A stretch of 64,000 nucleotides of DNA from Rossellomorea sp. AcN35-11 (lineage in GTDB: Bacteria > Bacillota > Bacilli > Bacillales > Bacillaceae_B), in contig CP128835.1 in the NCBI GenBank assembly GCA_030388825.1, forward strand, positions 3,466,001-3,530,000, written 5' to 3'. The translations under genes and the position numbers were made by a program. The notes below the pieces were generated by a model, which saw only the letters and a list, made by a program, of their open reading frames with translations, was not told where the DNA came from and ran no database searches. Below, one piece after another: positions 20,014-30,896 of the stretch (its first letter is position 1; every line of letters starts with the position of its first letter).

Positions 20014-20941
20014 TTAGGAAACGTTTAGTACCGGCTTTCGAGAAGCCATTTTGGGATGAACGATTGCATGAAAATTCCCATCGGCTGAAAGCGCTTCTTC
20101 CCTGAAGGCAATCAGTGCATCCGGGACGACCCATTCTGATTCATGATCTTTTAAAATAAGTGAATCAGGCTTAACAGCTGCAAGCAATTGACTTTTTCTT
20201 CCCACTGATTGAGCCGGGACTATTCTTATCCGATCCGACCATCGTGTATCCATATCTTTATTGTCTGAAAAGATCTCATCAACATCATGACAAAGGGATA
20301 ATACTTCATCTGGTATTTCTCCTTCTACCCCTGCTATTGACAGGATTAAGACCGGGTTTTTTTGAAATTGGATCTTGAAGTTGATTTCCACTATCCACCA
20401 GACCATTTACGGTACAATGAAATTCTTCTATTTTTATGCTTACTTGCAAAAGTTGATCATACTGTATCTTCACATGCTCTATGCTATCCACTCGTCCCTT
20501 GGAGAAATACCATGCTAGAGGAAGGGCCAGCATGACAAAAACCCAGCTAATCGGATCTCCAAATCCACGGATACTTGCAAGTAACATCGATGATTCTGCA
20601 CCAGGGTTAAAGCTGATAAAATAATGTGTACCTATTAATATCCCGCCGGTAAAAAATGTAACAAAATAGAACATAAGCAGATTGGTTAAGTAATAACGTA
20701 ACCTTCTATAACCAAATGCTGAAAAAACCATGATAATTGAAAATAATAGTTTCATAAGAGGGTTTCCGGAAAGATGTGCATATGGAGAAAAAGCAAGGAG
20801 AATGATGAAACTTCCTATTAGACTCCCGATTCCAATTCTCCAAAGAGCATATTGCCTTTTTAAGATGATCCCAGTTAACCATAATAAGAAAAAGTCCACC
20901 AGCAGATTTAACAACCAGATGACATCCAGATATAAGGTCAA
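20014..20941 (-). CDS. spoIIGA: Sporulation sigma-E processing peptidase SpoIIGA, one +1 frameshift
   Basis: Septal membrane aspartic protease that cleaves pro-SigE. It starts at TTG 20941 (LTLYLDVIWLLNLLVDFF) behind AAAGGAGGG. Five hydrophobic segments fill the first ~150 residues. The catalytic motif GLVDSGNQLQDPI (Asp of DSGN) is just before the break. At 20354-20356 the sequence has GGG where GG is expected. Removing one base joins SKKP to VLILSIAGVEGEIPDEVLSL and gives 308 residues, near-identical in length to B. subtilis (309). Without correction the protease domain is truncated. Confidence 0.94.
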
Positions 20942-21012
20942 TCTCTACCCTCCTTTTGAAACTTCACCCAGTTAAAGTTACTTCAGTTTCGAGTTAGTGA
21001 TGACTTATCAGA

Positions 21013-21046
21013 AGTATATCGTACATCCCCATTAGAAGGTTGTCAT
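21013..21046 (-). promoter_or_regulatory. Candidate spoIIG promoter (SigA, 22-bp spacing, Spo0A type)
   Basis: The minus strand has ATGACA (21041-21046), 22 bp, TATACT (21013-21018). The unusual 22-bp gap is the known hallmark of the Spo0A-activated spoIIG promoter in B. subtilis. The AT-rich stretch 21047-21172 upstream could hold 0A boxes, but I see only partial matches (CTTCGAAAG). The gene-free stretch 20942-21441 otherwise contains repeat array B. Confidence 0.6.
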
Positions 21047-21172
21047 TTTTTGTATGCTTTCGAAGAAAACTTTTCAGAGAAAAAAACGAAATATGTCACT
21101 AAATATATGCGTTACACTTAGTCATAATGTATAATAATTTTCTTTGTAAAAATGAAGAGAATTTAATAAGAA

Positions 21173-21438
21173 AAAAAATCCCATTAGGCAAAAAAGCCTG
21201 TTGGGATTATCTTGTTTGCTTGTAGGGACTTATTGGAGGTCATAAGCTAAGCCACCCAAAAAGGCAAAGGACGCCTTTCCGGGTGGCTCAACTTATGCTT
21301 GCCGCCTCCGCTTTTATTTTATCCAGCTGAATCGGCTAGCCCCTCGAGGTCACAACAAAAAAATCCCATCAGGCAAAAATCGCCTGTTGGGATTCCCTTG
21401 TTGAGCTTGTCGTGGCTGAGCAAGCCGCCTCCACTTTT
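21173..21438 (-). repeat. Array B: diverged hairpin repeat units between ftsZ and spoIIGA
   Basis: Read on the minus strand from just after the ftsZ stop. Unit B2 is GGAGGCGGCTTG ... ACAAG, stem GGAATCCCAACAGGCGATTT/TTGCCTGATGGGATT, then GTTGTGACCTCGAG ... CTAGCC ... AGCTGGAT. Unit B1 is GCGGAGGCGGCAAGCATAAG, stem GAGCCACCC/GGGTGGCTT with apex AAAGGCGTCCTTTGCC, then CTTATGACCTCC. A third hairpin (21176-21207) repeats AATCCCA..AGGC../GCCTGTTGGGATT. The arms differ from array A but pair with each other, while the flanks and apex are shared. Confidence 0.85.
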
Positions 21439-21441
21439 ATT

Positions 21442-22608
21442 TTATCGGCGGCGGTTACGGTTGCGGAGGAACGTTGGGATATCCAATGTTTCTTCTGCTC
21501 CCTGATTCTGGTTCGAAGAAGTTCTCACAGGTTCTTGCTGTTGAGGCTCTTCACGCTTAGGCTGCTCGCGTTTGACAGGCTGGCTTGGGTTAGGACTTTG
21601 ACTTGGCTTCATGCCTCCAAATGTCGGACGCGTCTGCTTTGGAGGTTGAATGACCTCTTCGTTAAACCCTGTTGCAATAACTGTTACTACGATATCATCC
21701 TTTAAATCTTCATTAATGACAGATCCGAAGATCATGTTCACTTCTTGATCTGAAGCGGATGCGACAATGTCAGCAGCTTCCTGAACCTCATAAAGACTTA
21801 GTGAAGTTCCACCAGTAATGTTCATCAGTACACCTTGTGCTCCATCAATGGACGTTTCAAGCAAAGGACTTGAAACGGCTTTTTTCGCTGCCTCTGTTGC
21901 ACGGTTCTCCCCTGAAGCTGCACCGATTCCCATAAGTGCTGAACCCTTATTAGACATGATTGTCTTAACATCGGCAAAGTCAAGATTGATAAGACCAGGT
22001 GTAGCGATTAGATCCGAGATACCTTGAACACCTTGTCTTAAAACGTTATCTGCTTCACGGAAAGCTTCAAGCATAGGCGTGCTCTTATCTACAATCTCAA
22101 GTAGACGATCGTTCGGAATAACGATAAGAGTGTCCACTCCTTCTTTCATAGCAGCAATACCGCCGCTTGCCTGATTCGAACGCTTTCTTCCTTCAAAAGT
22201 GAATGGACGAGTAACAACACCAACTGTCAATGCACCGATTTCACGGGCAATCTGTGCAATGACCGGTGCTGCACCTGTTCCTGTACCTCCACCCATTCCA
22301 GCAGTAACAAAGACCATATCCGCTCCTTTAAGAGCTTCTTCAATTTGTTCTTTACTTTCTTCAGCGGCTTTTTTACCTACTTCAGGATTGGCACCTGCAC
22401 CTAACCCTCTGGTTAACTTGCCACCGATTTGCATTTTAATTTCAGCTTTTGATAGATTAAGAGCTTGTGCATCTGTATTTACAGCGATGAATTCTACACC
22501 CTGAACACCATGTTCAATCATACGGTTTACAGCGTTGTTTCCTCCACCACCGACACCAATAACTTTAATTGTCGCTAAAGAATCTAAATTTGTATCAAAC
22601 TCCAACAT
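21442..22608 (-). CDS. ftsZ: Cell division GTPase FtsZ
   Basis: Tubulin homologue forming the Z ring. 388 residues. The GTP-binding signature [15 protein letters not shown] lies near residues 104-118, and the N-terminal [16 protein letters not shown] is intact. The T7 synergy loop is [11 protein letters not shown]. After residue ~315 comes a flexible linker rich in P, Q, S and E, then the conserved C-terminal peptide [16 protein letters not shown] that binds FtsA, SepF and EzrA. Partner of ftsA in the same operon. Confidence 0.98.
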   Translation of the reverse strand: MLEFDTNLDSLATIKVIGVGGGGNNAVNRMIEHGVQGVEFIAVNTDAQALNLSKAEIKMQIGGKLTRGLGAGANPEVGKKAAEESKEQIEEALKGADMVFVTAGMGGGTGTGAAPVIAQIAREIGALTVGVVTRPFTFEGRKRSNQASGGIAAMKEGVDTLIVIPNDRLLEIVDKSTPMLEAFREADNVLRQGVQGISDLIATPGLINLDFADVKTIMSNKGSALMGIGAASGENRATEAAKKAVSSPLLETSIDGAQGVLMNITGGTSLSLYEVQEAADIVASASDQEVNMIFGSVINEDLKDDIVVTVIATGFNEEVIQPPKQTRPTFGGMKPSQSPNPSQPVKREQPKREEPQQQEPVRTSSNQNQGAEETLDIPTFLRNRNRRR

Positions 22609-22648
22609 GACAAATCCTCCTAACTCGTCGAATCTATGGATTCCTTAT

Positions 22649-23948
22649 TTATTCAAAGAAGTATCCAAAGAACTTTTTCACTTTTGACATGGCCTTTTCA
22701 TCTTCATGTTCTTCTTCATTAACCTTTGCAGGCTTCGGCTTTTTATTAGCTGGTTTCGATTGACGCTTCTCAGCAGCCTCTACTGGCACTGTTTCTGCAC
22801 TAACAGTTCTTCCTTGTAATCTAGCATTCTTTTGTGCGTACTTTATCAATCCAACAGCTGTCGTATACTGAGGTTCCCTCACTCCAATATAATCAGGAAT
22901 TGCCACCCGTACACGATTTTGGAATACGATTTGTGCTAATTCTAACACACCTGGGAGATTTGCTACACCACCAGTTAAAACATATCCACCTGGCAGGTCC
23001 CTGATTCCCAATCGTTTCAGCTCATGGCTTATGAGATCTAAGATCTCTTCCAGCCTGGCTTCTATGATATCAGAAATTTCTAATTGATTAAATTGTTGAT
23101 GCTGATCACTGCCGATAAGTGGCACACTGAACACTTCATCTTCAGATGCATGATCATAATAAGCATGTCCATATTTCGTTTTGATTTTCTCTGCATCGTC
23201 CGTTGAGGTCCTTAAACCAATCGATAAATCTTTGGTAATATGTTCTCCACCAACAGGCAAAACGGTTGTTGCCTTTAAGTGGCCTTGTTCAAATACAGCA
23301 ATCGTTGTAGATCCGCCACCAATATCGATTAAGGCAGCACCCAGATTCTTTTCATCCTTTGACAGGGCAACAGCACCTGCTGCCAGAGGCTGAAGAACGA
23401 TATCTACAATTTCAAGTCCCGCCTTTTCTACACAACGGAGAGTATTATGTAAGATCGTCTTGGATCCCGTGATGATCGTACCTTCCATTTCCAGTCGGAC
23501 ACCGATCATGCCACGGGGATCTGTAATCTCATCCAATCCATCAACGATGAATTGTCTGGGGATCACATTGATGATTTCTCTTTCTGGGGGAATAGATACG
23601 ACTTGGGCCTGCATCCATTACCCTTAGAACGTCTTCATCTCCAATTTCCCGATTATCACTTGATACGGCTACTACACCATGACACGATTGGAGAGACACA
23701 TGGTTTCCTGTTATTCCTACGATGACTTGGCCGATGGACAGACCAACCATCCTTTCCGCTTGTTCAACTGCTTTCTTAATCGTATGAACAGTTTCGTCTA
23801 TATCTACGATGGAACCTTTTCTGATTCCTTCTGAGTTCACATTTCCTACACCGATAATGTTTAAGGAATCATTTGTCATTTCGCCAATGATTACTTTTAC
23901 TGTGGATGTACCGATGTCAAGGCTAACGTAAATTTCATTGCTGTTCAC
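22649..23948 (-). CDS. ftsA: Cell division actin-like ATPase FtsA, one +1 frameshift
   Basis: Membrane tether for FtsZ. The first part (MNSNEIYVSLDIGTSTVKVIIGE) reads to EDVLRVMDA, then shifts at CC 23610-23611 (single C expected). Removing one base continues as AQVVSIPPEREIINVIPRQF. Later landmarks are ALIDIGGGSTTIAVFEQG, GGEHITKDLSIGL and GGYVLTGGVANLPGVLELA. The C-terminus KVKKFFGYFFE is the amphipathic membrane-targeting helix. Corrected length 432 residues (B. subtilis 440). The ribosome site AAGGAGGTG precedes the start. The gap 23949-24064 probably holds the ftsAZ promoter but I cannot pin it down. Confidence 0.95.
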
Positions 23949-24064
23949 TCTATGGCACCTCCTTAAAGAATGTTTATTTGGAACAACAATCCTAGAAAAA
24001 CATTATTCTAAGTATATCTTAATTATGATATTCGTCGTAACAAAAACGATTCCCTTTTAAAATT

Positions 24065-24427
24065 CTAATTTTTTTCTCTTTTTTCTTGTTTATTTGACCA
24101 ATTGCTAATTAGTATCCTTCTAATCACTGCGATATTTTGGAATAATCTTACTCCAAATGCAAATACAGCCGCCAGATATAAGTCTACACCAAGATGTACG
24201 CCTAGAAAAGCTAAACTTGCTGCCAGTAAAATATTAAAAAAGAACCCAGAAACAAAGACTTTCTCATCATAAATATTTTGGAGGTGGGCACGTATCCCGC
24301 CAAACAATGTATCTAATGCTGCCAGGACCGCAATTGATAAATAATTCGAGTATTCATCTGGAATTCTAATATCCGTAAGGAGCCCCAATACAACCCCTAC
24401 CAGCAACCCTAAAAGGGGAAGCCACAT
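24065..24427 (-). CDS. sbp: Small basic protein Sbp (DUF1290)
   Basis: 120 residues with three or four hydrophobic segments and a basic tail (SNWSNKQEKREKN). The family sequence IRIPDEYSNYLSIAVLAALDTLFGGIRAHL is present near residue 22. Always found just ahead of ftsA in bacilli; function unknown. One nt separates it from ylxX. Confidence 0.92.
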   Translation of the reverse strand: MWLPLLGLLVGVVLGLLTDIRIPDEYSNYLSIAVLAALDTLFGGIRAHLQNIYDEKVFVSGFFFNILLAASLAFLGVHLGVDLYLAAVFAFGVRLFQNIAVIRRILISNWSNKQEKREKN

Positions 24428-24428
24428 A

Positions 24429-25157
24429 TTACCCGTTCCCTCCTCTTTCCTTCACCGGTTCCATTAAACGGACCCGGATAGTATCTTCATATGGTGGTAC
24501 GACCACTTTTTCTAAAGGTTTTGAAACAGAGACACGAAGATTATCAATAAAGAAGTCCTCGACAGACTGTGACACCTGCATTCTATTGTAGAGATCCTTA
24601 GCTGCTTTTGTATCTTTCGTCAGTACTCTCACTTCAAAAGGTATTTTCTTGATAGAATAACCATCTACCTTCGTTTCACCATTAATATCCCTAATGACCG
24701 ATGTATTGATTAAGCGATGCCCGTCTATTGAAATGTCCTTGGCACCGTATTGATTCAACTCATTCACAAGTCTCTCAAGCAGCTCGGGGGAAATGGTTTG
24801 TACTTTTTCTCCAAGCAGGATGTCTTCCATGGCAGGTTCAATCGTTAAAATGACTCCGGATCCTGTTTTCTCTGTTAATCCGGCTTCTGTTTTCAATTCC
24901 TCTAACGTTTGTTTTAGCGCCCGTTCTGGACTGGACTCCTGCTCTGTCTTATATTGTTCCAGCTTCTCTTCAACAGCACGCATTTCTGCATAAAGATTTG
25001 AGTTGACTTCTTTTTCCTTTAATAATGCATCTCGCAGTTCCCATATATCTCGTGTATCCCGGACAACTGGTTCTTTCACTGTTTGGAACTGGATAGCTAT
25101 CATAAACCCTATGATAATCGTAATAATCGTAAAGCTGATCTTTAATTTGTTGTCCAT
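24429..25157 (-). CDS. ylxX: YlxX, DUF881 family protein
   Basis: 242 residues. A single N-terminal membrane anchor (ISFTIITIIIGFMIAIQFQ) is followed by a coiled coil and the extracytoplasmic DUF881 domain (ERLVNELNQYGAKDISIDGHRLINTSVIRDING). A paralogue of the adjacent ylxW. The B. subtilis gene lies in the same divIB-ylxW-ylxX-sbp-ftsA series. No function is established. Confidence 0.9.
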   Translation of the reverse strand: MDNKLKISFTIITIIIGFMIAIQFQTVKEPVVRDTRDIWELRDALLKEKEVNSNLYAEMRAVEEKLEQYKTEQESSPERALKQTLEELKTEAGLTEKTGSGVILTIEPAMEDILLGEKVQTISPELLERLVNELNQYGAKDISIDGHRLINTSVIRDINGETKVDGYSIKKIPFEVRVLTKDTKAAKDLYNRMQVSQSVEDFFIDNLRVSVSKPLEKVVVPPYEDTIRVRLMEPVKERGGNG

Positions 25158-25219
25158 TCATTGCACCTTACTTTCACATCTAACCTACACTTGATAACCG
25201 TCAGCTCGTCGATGGCTAT

Positions 25220-25930
25220 CTAGGATTCACTTATGATTGGCTCTAAAATAACTGTATTCTTCTTTTCCAGTTTAAAAATAATATTATCGTTTACAAGCTG
25301 GTCTTTAACCCCGCCTGTGATGTTCATGGAAGACGATAATACGTCAGGATCGCCGATTGCCGTAATTTCAAAAGGAGCGGGATACTCGATTCCATCAATT
25401 TGAATAACCGGGCCGTTGCACAATATATATGAATCATGTTTCAGCCTTTGTCCATTGATGGCCACTGCAGAAGCCCCTGCGATGTATAGTTCATTGATCA
25501 CTTTAAAGACATGATGCTCATGAACAATATAATTATTGGCGTTTTCTTCATTGGGATCATAATCTGCATCAGATAGTGTTACATTCACCCCTGGCCCCTG
25601 AACTTTCGTTTTACCCAGATACATACGGTACTTCTCCGCATCTTCAGCCAGATTGAAGTAGATTTGTTTCTCTTTAGAAAATTCTTTCTCCATATTTACG
25701 ACCTTCTCCTGTTTCTTGAAAAGTTCTTCCTGGAGAGAATTATTTTTCTGCTGATACTCAAGGATCTGATCCCTCAATGCTTCTTCCTGTTTCCACTGAC
25801 CATTGGTCTTGTTTCCAAGTTCCGCTTGTTCTGTGTTGGCAAGACTAAATGAAAAAGCAAGGATGAAACCTAACACCAGACATACAAGAGAGAGGATTAC
25901 ATGCTTACCTCTCACTCTCATCCTCATCAT
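25220..25930 (-). CDS. ylxW: YlxW, DUF881 family protein
   Basis: 236 residues if started at ATG 25928-25930, nine bases after GGAAGGTG; this overlaps the divIB 3' end by 26 nt. The N-terminal segment GKHVILSLVCLVLGFILAFSF is a signal anchor. A coiled coil (QILEYQQKNNSLQEELFKKQEK) and the DUF881 domain (LYIAGASAVAINGQRLKHDSYI, GPVIQIDGIEYPAPFEITAIG) follow. Paralogue of ylxX; probably extracytoplasmic; role unknown. Confidence 0.9.
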   Translation of the reverse strand: MMRMRVRGKHVILSLVCLVLGFILAFSFSLANTEQAELGNKTNGQWKQEEALRDQILEYQQKNNSLQEELFKKQEKVVNMEKEFSKEKQIYFNLAEDAEKYRMYLGKTKVQGPGVNVTLSDADYDPNEENANNYIVHEHHVFKVINELYIAGASAVAINGQRLKHDSYILCNGPVIQIDGIEYPAPFEITAIGDPDVLSSSMNITGGVKDQLVNDNIIFKLEKKNTVILEPIISES

Positions 25931-26690
25931 CAGTTTGTTCACCTTCCGTTTCATATGCCCTGAAATAAGAACCTACCTCTAGATCAATGACTCCTTTCAC
26001 TGAAGGGTCCAGTTGACTGACAATGGAGGGGTAATGAACCATCTTCTCTGAAAAGGTCCGGATCGTTGCACTCACTTCAAACCCATCATTCATAAACAGG
26101 GTCAAGTGATATTGGTCGGTTTTTTTTGGAACCAGAATGATCTCTGAAATAAGGTGCTGTACTTCTTTAGGGAGCTCGCCTAATTCTTCCACCATTTTCA
26201 CAAGTACCTTGTCTTCCTCGAATCCTCTCAGCAATGGAGCATCCACAGGTATTGACTGTGTGCCTTTATCCAGGACATTCCCATTCTCCAATATGATAAA
26301 AAATGTATTATCTTTAGTCAGATAGGCCTTTTTATCATACTCTTGGAGATGGATTTCATAGGAATTGGGAAAGGACATTTTAACCGTCGCATCCTTTACT
26401 TCAGGTAGCTTTTTTAATTTTTTCACTGTTTTTTCTTTGTTAACGCTCCATACATTCATTCCCGTGTCAATCCCACTATTCTGAAGAACTGTTTCTTTTG
26501 ATACAAGCTCATTCCCGTTAACCCACACTTCCTTTACATGACTTAGTGGTGATTGAAAGTAAACAACCGACAAAATCATAAGGAAAAACAAAGAAAGTAA
26601 AAACATCAATCTGCGATTGGCTTTCTTTTTCCGGTGTTGTTTTAATTTAGGAATACGATCTTCAATGGAAACAACATTTTCTTTTTTCAT
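25905..26690 (-). CDS. divIB: Cell division protein DivIB (FtsQ)
   Basis: Bitopic divisome protein linking PBP2B, FtsL and DivIC. 261 residues. A basic cytoplasmic tail (QHRKKKANRR) is followed by the transmembrane helix LMFLLSLFFLMILSVVYF near residue 30. The POTRA domain follows (LSHVKEVWVNGNELVSKETVLQNSG) and then the beta domain (FFIILENGNVLDKGTQSIPVDAPLLRGF). The acidic C-terminal tail (EGEQTDDEDESER) is typical of Bacillus DivIB. Normally preceded by murG and murB, which are absent here. Confidence 0.94.
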   Translation of the reverse strand: MKKENVVSIEDRIPKLKQHRKKKANRRLMFLLSLFFLMILSVVYFQSPLSHVKEVWVNGNELVSKETVLQNSGIDTGMNVWSVNKEKTVKKLKKLPEVKDATVKMSFPNSYEIHLQEYDKKAYLTKDNTFFIILENGNVLDKGTQSIPVDAPLLRGFEEDKVLVKMVEELGELPKEVQHLISEIILVPKKTDQYHLTLFMNDGFEVSATIRTFSEKMVHYPSIVSQLDPSVKGVIDLEVGSYFRAYETEGEQTDDEDESER

Positions 26691-27354
26691 ATCGTTCTCC
26701 TCAATTTCACTTTGAATTCATTAAGCCATGAGAAGAAAATTTTCCTCGCGTCTTAAATGAAAGTACTCTTTACATTGGGATACCTATCATTTTATATGAA
26801 GGAAACAAATGTTAAAAGAGGAACAGAACGTTATTTTCTGCCATAAAACCTAATGATGCACATGAAATCATTATGATAGAGTTACTGCACGAAAAATCGG
26901 GAGTATGTCCATTTTGAACTCAAGGGCCCCTTATCCAAGGATTCCTAAGAAACATCCTCCATACTGCTTTTCGTATATGTACTTCCATTGACTATTTCAA
27001 AGAAGGGCCACCCTATCTAATACACTCATGAAGTCTATTTTAAACAACAAATTCTAAATAATAAAAGGATGTCATTGAATTGTAAAAGATTTGGTTAGGA
27101 AAAGTAATAAACTCTCCTTATTTTTGAAAAGGTCTGATCATTATGCATTACATATATGTAATTAATTGTAACATCTGAACATTAATTATCCTATCGTTAT
27201 TTCAATAAAATCAATGATTTTCTATGTAAATGAATAAATAAAAAAAAAAGACTGACAGTATCAACATGGGAAGATAAAAATGAAGGAATGATTGGTTTTC
27301 TCTCCATTATTACCCGATGTCCAATACAGTCAATCTCTCCGGTCTTTCCATTCG
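26691..27354. other. 664-bp gene-free gap where murG-murB are expected
   Basis: In B. subtilis the order is spoVE-murG-murB-divIB. Here the segment between the corrected spoVE stop and the divIB start holds no reading frame of size, no Mur motif in any frame that I can recognise, and many stops. It is AT-rich with an A/T homopolymer at 27240-27249. I see no insertion sequence or terminal repeat. The only functional signal that I can propose is a promoter for divIB. Confidence 0.7.
26972..27000 (-). promoter_or_regulatory. Candidate SigA promoter for divIB-ylxW-ylxX
   Basis: Minus strand TTGAAA (26995-27000), 17 bp, TATACG (26972-26977). Lies inside the gap before divIB, about 280 bp upstream of its start. 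Confidence 0.45.
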
Positions 27355-28456
27355 CTAATGCCTCGTATAGCGGCTGATATTCAGGAGCACTCCCACGGCC
27401 ATCAGCATGAGGGTGAGGGAGGATCCCCCCGTAGCTAAGGAAAGGAAGGGTAATTCCCGTAACAGGCATAAGACCGGTTACGACCCCTACATTGATCATT
27501 ACCTGGATCGCGATCATCGATACGATCCCTAAAGCCAGGAAGCTTCCGAATAAATCAGGGGCACCTAATGCGATTCTTATTCCTCTCCATAAAATCAATG
27601 AAAACAGGAGCAAAACCAGTGTCCCGCCTATAAAGCCGAGCTCTTCAGCTAAAATGGCAAATATAAAGTCATTTTGGGGTTCGGGGAGGTAGAAAAATTT
27701 CTGTCTGCTTTGTCCGAGACCTAATCCAAACAAGCCTCCCGGTCCAATCGCATACAAAGACTGAATGATCTGGAATCCGCTGTTTAACGGGTCTTGCCAG
27801 GGATCTAAGAAGGACGTTATCCGTTTGATGCGATACGGTGCGGAAATCACAAGACCGATAAAGCCCACCAACCCAATCATTCCTAGTCCTACGAAATGCA
27901 TGATCCTGGCTCCGGCAATGAAAATCATCACGACAGAAGTACCAACCATAACAGTACCCGTACCTAAGTCCGGTTGGAGCATAATCATCCCAAATGCGGC
28001 GAAAACCAAGAGAAGGGCAGGGAGAAGCCCTTGTTTAAACGAAGTAATATACTTCTGATTCTCTGATAAATACTTGGAAAGGAATGCAATCATGGCAAGT
28101 TTCATAAACTCTGACGGCTGAATGGAAAACGCCCCTACTCCTATCCAGCTTCTGGAGCCATTTCGAAGGACCCCTATACCCGGTATTAACACCAGGACAA
28201 GAAGGACAAAGCAAATGATGATGATAATTTTAGCCCAATTCCTCCACGTCCAGTATTCAATATTCATGATGAAGAACATCGCAAATAACCCAACGCCTGC
28301 AAAGAGGACTTGCCTTTTGGCAAAAAAGAAGGAATCATCAAATTTGTAATCGGCCCAGACAGCGCTGGCGCTGTACACCATGATCAATCCAATCGCAAGT
28401 AAAGTGAGTGTAACCATAATGAGTATAAAATCGGGAGTCGATTTTTTTAATGGCAA
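27355..28456 (-). CDS. spoVE: SEDS-family glycosyltransferase SpoVE (FtsW/RodA family), one +1 frameshift
   Basis: Peptidoglycan polymerase used for spore cortex. The N-terminus (MPLKKSTPDFILIMVTLTLL) and ten membrane segments are intact. SEDS landmarks include GGLFGLGLGQSRQKFFYLPEPQNDFIFA. At 27425-27430 there are six C where five are expected. With five, the end reads LPFLSYGGSSLTLMLMAVGV and closes at ISRYTRH, giving 366 residues, exactly the B. subtilis length. Uncorrected, a 60-residue nonsense tail replaces the last helix. Position after murD marks it as spoVE rather than vegetative ftsW. Confidence 0.94.
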
Positions 28457-28569
28457 GCTTAAACACCTCGAGTAGACGAATTTAAGAGCCGTTCGAGCAA
28501 AGAAATCTACTTATCATGGATTGGAGTACTGGCTGTGAAAGTATGATGCTCTTCATGGACAAGCCCTTA

Positions 28570-29919
28570 TTAAAGCTTATGCACCGCTTCAATAAAAATG
28601 TCACCACGTTGTTCAAAAGTTCGATATTGATCCCAGCTTGCACATGCTGGGGACAGTAAAACGACATCTCCTTCTTGTGCATGTGAAAATGCAACAGGGA
28701 CTGCCTTTTCAACATTATCGACAGGAATGATGGATTGTATTCCTGCTTCCTCTCCCGTTTTTACGAACTTTTCTGATGTTTCCCCAAAAGTGATCAACAG
28801 TTTTACATTTTTCAAATAAGGAATCAAATCATCAAATCCATTCCCACGGTCTAACCCTCCTGCAAGGAGAATCGTTGGTCCCTCAAAGGCTTGGAGGGCA
28901 CTTTTCGTCGCAAGACTGTTCGTTGCCTTAGAGTCATTGTAAAATTTAATGCCATTCAATTCACGAACGAATTGTGTTCGATGCTTTACGCCGGTAAAGA
29001 CACCCAGGACCTTTCGAATGGAATCATTTGTCACCCCGTAGATTTTACATGCAGCAACAGCACAAAGGATATTCTCCAAGTTATGGGCACCCGGTAAGAC
29101 GATGGAAGAAAGTTCAACCACTTTATCATCTTTAAAGTAGATTGAGCCGTTTTTAATATATGCCCCACCTTCAACCTCTTTCGTTGTCGAAAACGGAATC
29201 AGTTTTGCTTTTGTAAAGGCAACCGTTTGTAACACATGCTCCTGGTCTGCATTGATGATCAGATAATCATGTTCGGTTTGATTTTTCGTTATGTTTGCTT
29301 TTGCCTTCCAATATTCATCTAGATTCCCGTGGTAATCCAGGTGGGCATCATATAAATTCGTAATGATGGCAACGTGAGGAGCGAACTCTTCAGTCCCCAT
29401 CAATTGGAAAGAAGACAGCTCCACAACCATTTTTTCATTTTCTTTTGCATCCTGTGCGACTTCAGAAGCAACCGTTCCGATATTTCCTGCTATCAGAGGA
29501 TTTTGATCAGCCTCTTTAAGTATTTCAAACAGCAGTGTAGTCGTAGTGGTTTTGCCATTTGTTCCTGTTATCCCGATCATTTCAGCTTCAGATATCAAGT
29601 AAGCAAGCTCGACTTCGGTGAGGACGGGAATATTTTTTTCGATTGCTTTTTTGATTAACGGATTATGATACGGTATTCCCGGATTTTTTATCACATATTG
29701 AAAGCCTTCATCAAGTAGTTCGATGGGGTGGCTTCCACAGATCACTTTAATTCCTTCCTGAAGAAGACCCTGAGCTTCAGGGTTTTCAGCTAAAGGCTTT
29801 TGATCGTTCACGGTTACAAAAGCTTCCAACTTATGTAGGAGAGAGGCAGCACTTACCCCACTTTTGGCTAATCCCAATACTAGAACTTTTTTATGTTTAA
29901 ACTTCGTTATCTTTTTCAA
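28570..29919 (-). CDS. murD: UDP-N-acetylmuramoyl-L-alanine--D-glutamate ligase MurD
   Basis: Adds D-glutamate to UDP-MurNAc-L-Ala. 449 residues. N-terminal Rossmann domain [18 protein letters not shown]-loop [21 protein letters not shown] near residue 115; Mur ligase motifs [59 protein letters not shown] and [18 protein letters not shown]. Starts directly after the mraY stop. The 113-bp gap to spoVE shows no further gene. Confidence 0.97.
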   Translation of the reverse strand: MKKITKFKHKKVLVLGLAKSGVSAASLLHKLEAFVTVNDQKPLAENPEAQGLLQEGIKVICGSHPIELLDEGFQYVIKNPGIPYHNPLIKKAIEKNIPVLTEVELAYLISEAEMIGITGTNGKTTTTTLLFEILKEADQNPLIAGNIGTVASEVAQDAKENEKMVVELSSFQLMGTEEFAPHVAIITNLYDAHLDYHGNLDEYWKAKANITKNQTEHDYLIINADQEHVLQTVAFTKAKLIPFSTTKEVEGGAYIKNGSIYFKDDKVVELSSIVLPGAHNLENILCAVAACKIYGVTNDSIRKVLGVFTGVKHRTQFVRELNGIKFYNDSKATNSLATKSALQAFEGPTILLAGGLDRGNGFDDLIPYLKNVKLLITFGETSEKFVKTGEEAGIQSIIPVDNVEKAVPVAFSHAQEGDVVLLSPACASWDQYRTFEQRGDIFIEAVHKL

Positions 29920-30894
29920 TTATAACCACACCTCAATATAGATTCCTAATACGGCAAAAAGCAACCCGACTGTCCAGAACGTTACGACCACACGCCATTC
30001 TGACCAACCGACCAATTCATAATGATGGTGCAATGGACTCATTTTAAAAATTCTCTTTCCTGTTGTCTTGAATGAAGCGACCTGTAAGATGACGGAAAGA
30101 GTCTCAATGACAAATACTCCACCGATAAGAATCAAGATGATTTCCAGTTTCGTCAGTATTGCAATCGTGGCGATTGCGCCGCCTAATGCCAGAGACCCTG
30201 TATCTCCCATGAATACTTTTGCAGGATGAGCATTGAATACCAGGAATCCGAGAACTGCACCAACGACTGCGACTCCGAAAATGGCTACATCATACTGGGA
30301 TTGATTCCAAGCCAATACAGCCAGTGCACCAAAGGCAATGGCGCTTGTACCAGACACCAGGCCATCTAAGCCATCTGTTAAATTGACGGCGTTTGAGAAT
30401 CCTACCAGCCAGAAAATGATGAATAAACAATACAGCCATCCTAGTTCCATTGAAAAATCCGTTAACGGAATGGAGACCGTAGTGGGGAAGTCATTCTGAG
30501 TATAGATGATGTAAAAGATAATGGATATGACGATCTGACCCAGTAATTTCTGTTTGGATGTTAATCCTAAGTTTCTTTTCATCACCACTTTGATAAAATC
30601 ATCGAGGAATCCTAATAGTCCAAACCCGACTGTCACAAGGATCATTAAATAGGTTTCCGGACCAGGCTCCGAATATTTTCCAGTCATAATAAATGTAGTG
30701 ATGACAATGGATACGAGAAACACAATCCCCCCCATTGTCGGTGTACCTGTCTTTTTTTGGTGAGACTGAGGGCCTTCGTCCCTAATACTCTGCCCAAATT
30801 TTAATCTCCTCAGGAAAGGAATAAAGACGGGGGCAAGCAATACCGTTATGAGAAACGCCATAATAATGGTAAAGAAGATCACTTGTTCCATCAT
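29920..30894 (-). CDS. mraY: Phospho-N-acetylmuramoyl-pentapeptide transferase MraY
   Basis: Membrane enzyme that makes lipid I. 324 residues, about ten helices. Diagnostic motifs: [19 protein letters not shown] near residue 38, [38 protein letters not shown] and [17 protein letters not shown]. Start ATG has AAAAGGAGGGG upstream. Two nt after the small Mur-like gene and zero nt before murD. Confidence 0.97.
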   Translation of the reverse strand: MMEQVIFFTIIMAFLITVLLAPVFIPFLRRLKFGQSIRDEGPQSHQKKTGTPTMGGIVFLVSIVITTFIMTGKYSEPGPETYLMILVTVGFGLLGFLDDFIKVVMKRNLGLTSKQKLLGQIVISIIFYIIYTQNDFPTTVSIPLTDFSMELGWLYCLFIIFWLVGFSNAVNLTDGLDGLVSGTSAIAFGALAVLAWNQSQYDVAIFGVAVVGAVLGFLVFNAHPAKVFMGDTGSLALGGAIATIAILTKLEIILILIGGVFVIETLSVILQVASFKTTGKRIFKMSPLHHHYELVGWSEWRVVVTFWTVGLLFAVLGIYIEVWL

Positions 30895-30896
30895 GA

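Noticed and set aside
21299..21505. Coding frames within repeat array B
   Set aside because: They arise from the repeat sequence and the antisense of the ftsZ 3' end; no ribosome site or family resemblance.
26691..27354. Decayed murG or murB remnant in the gap
   Set aside because: I translated the stretch by eye for Mur motifs and glycosyltransferase G-loops and found none; stops occur in all frames.
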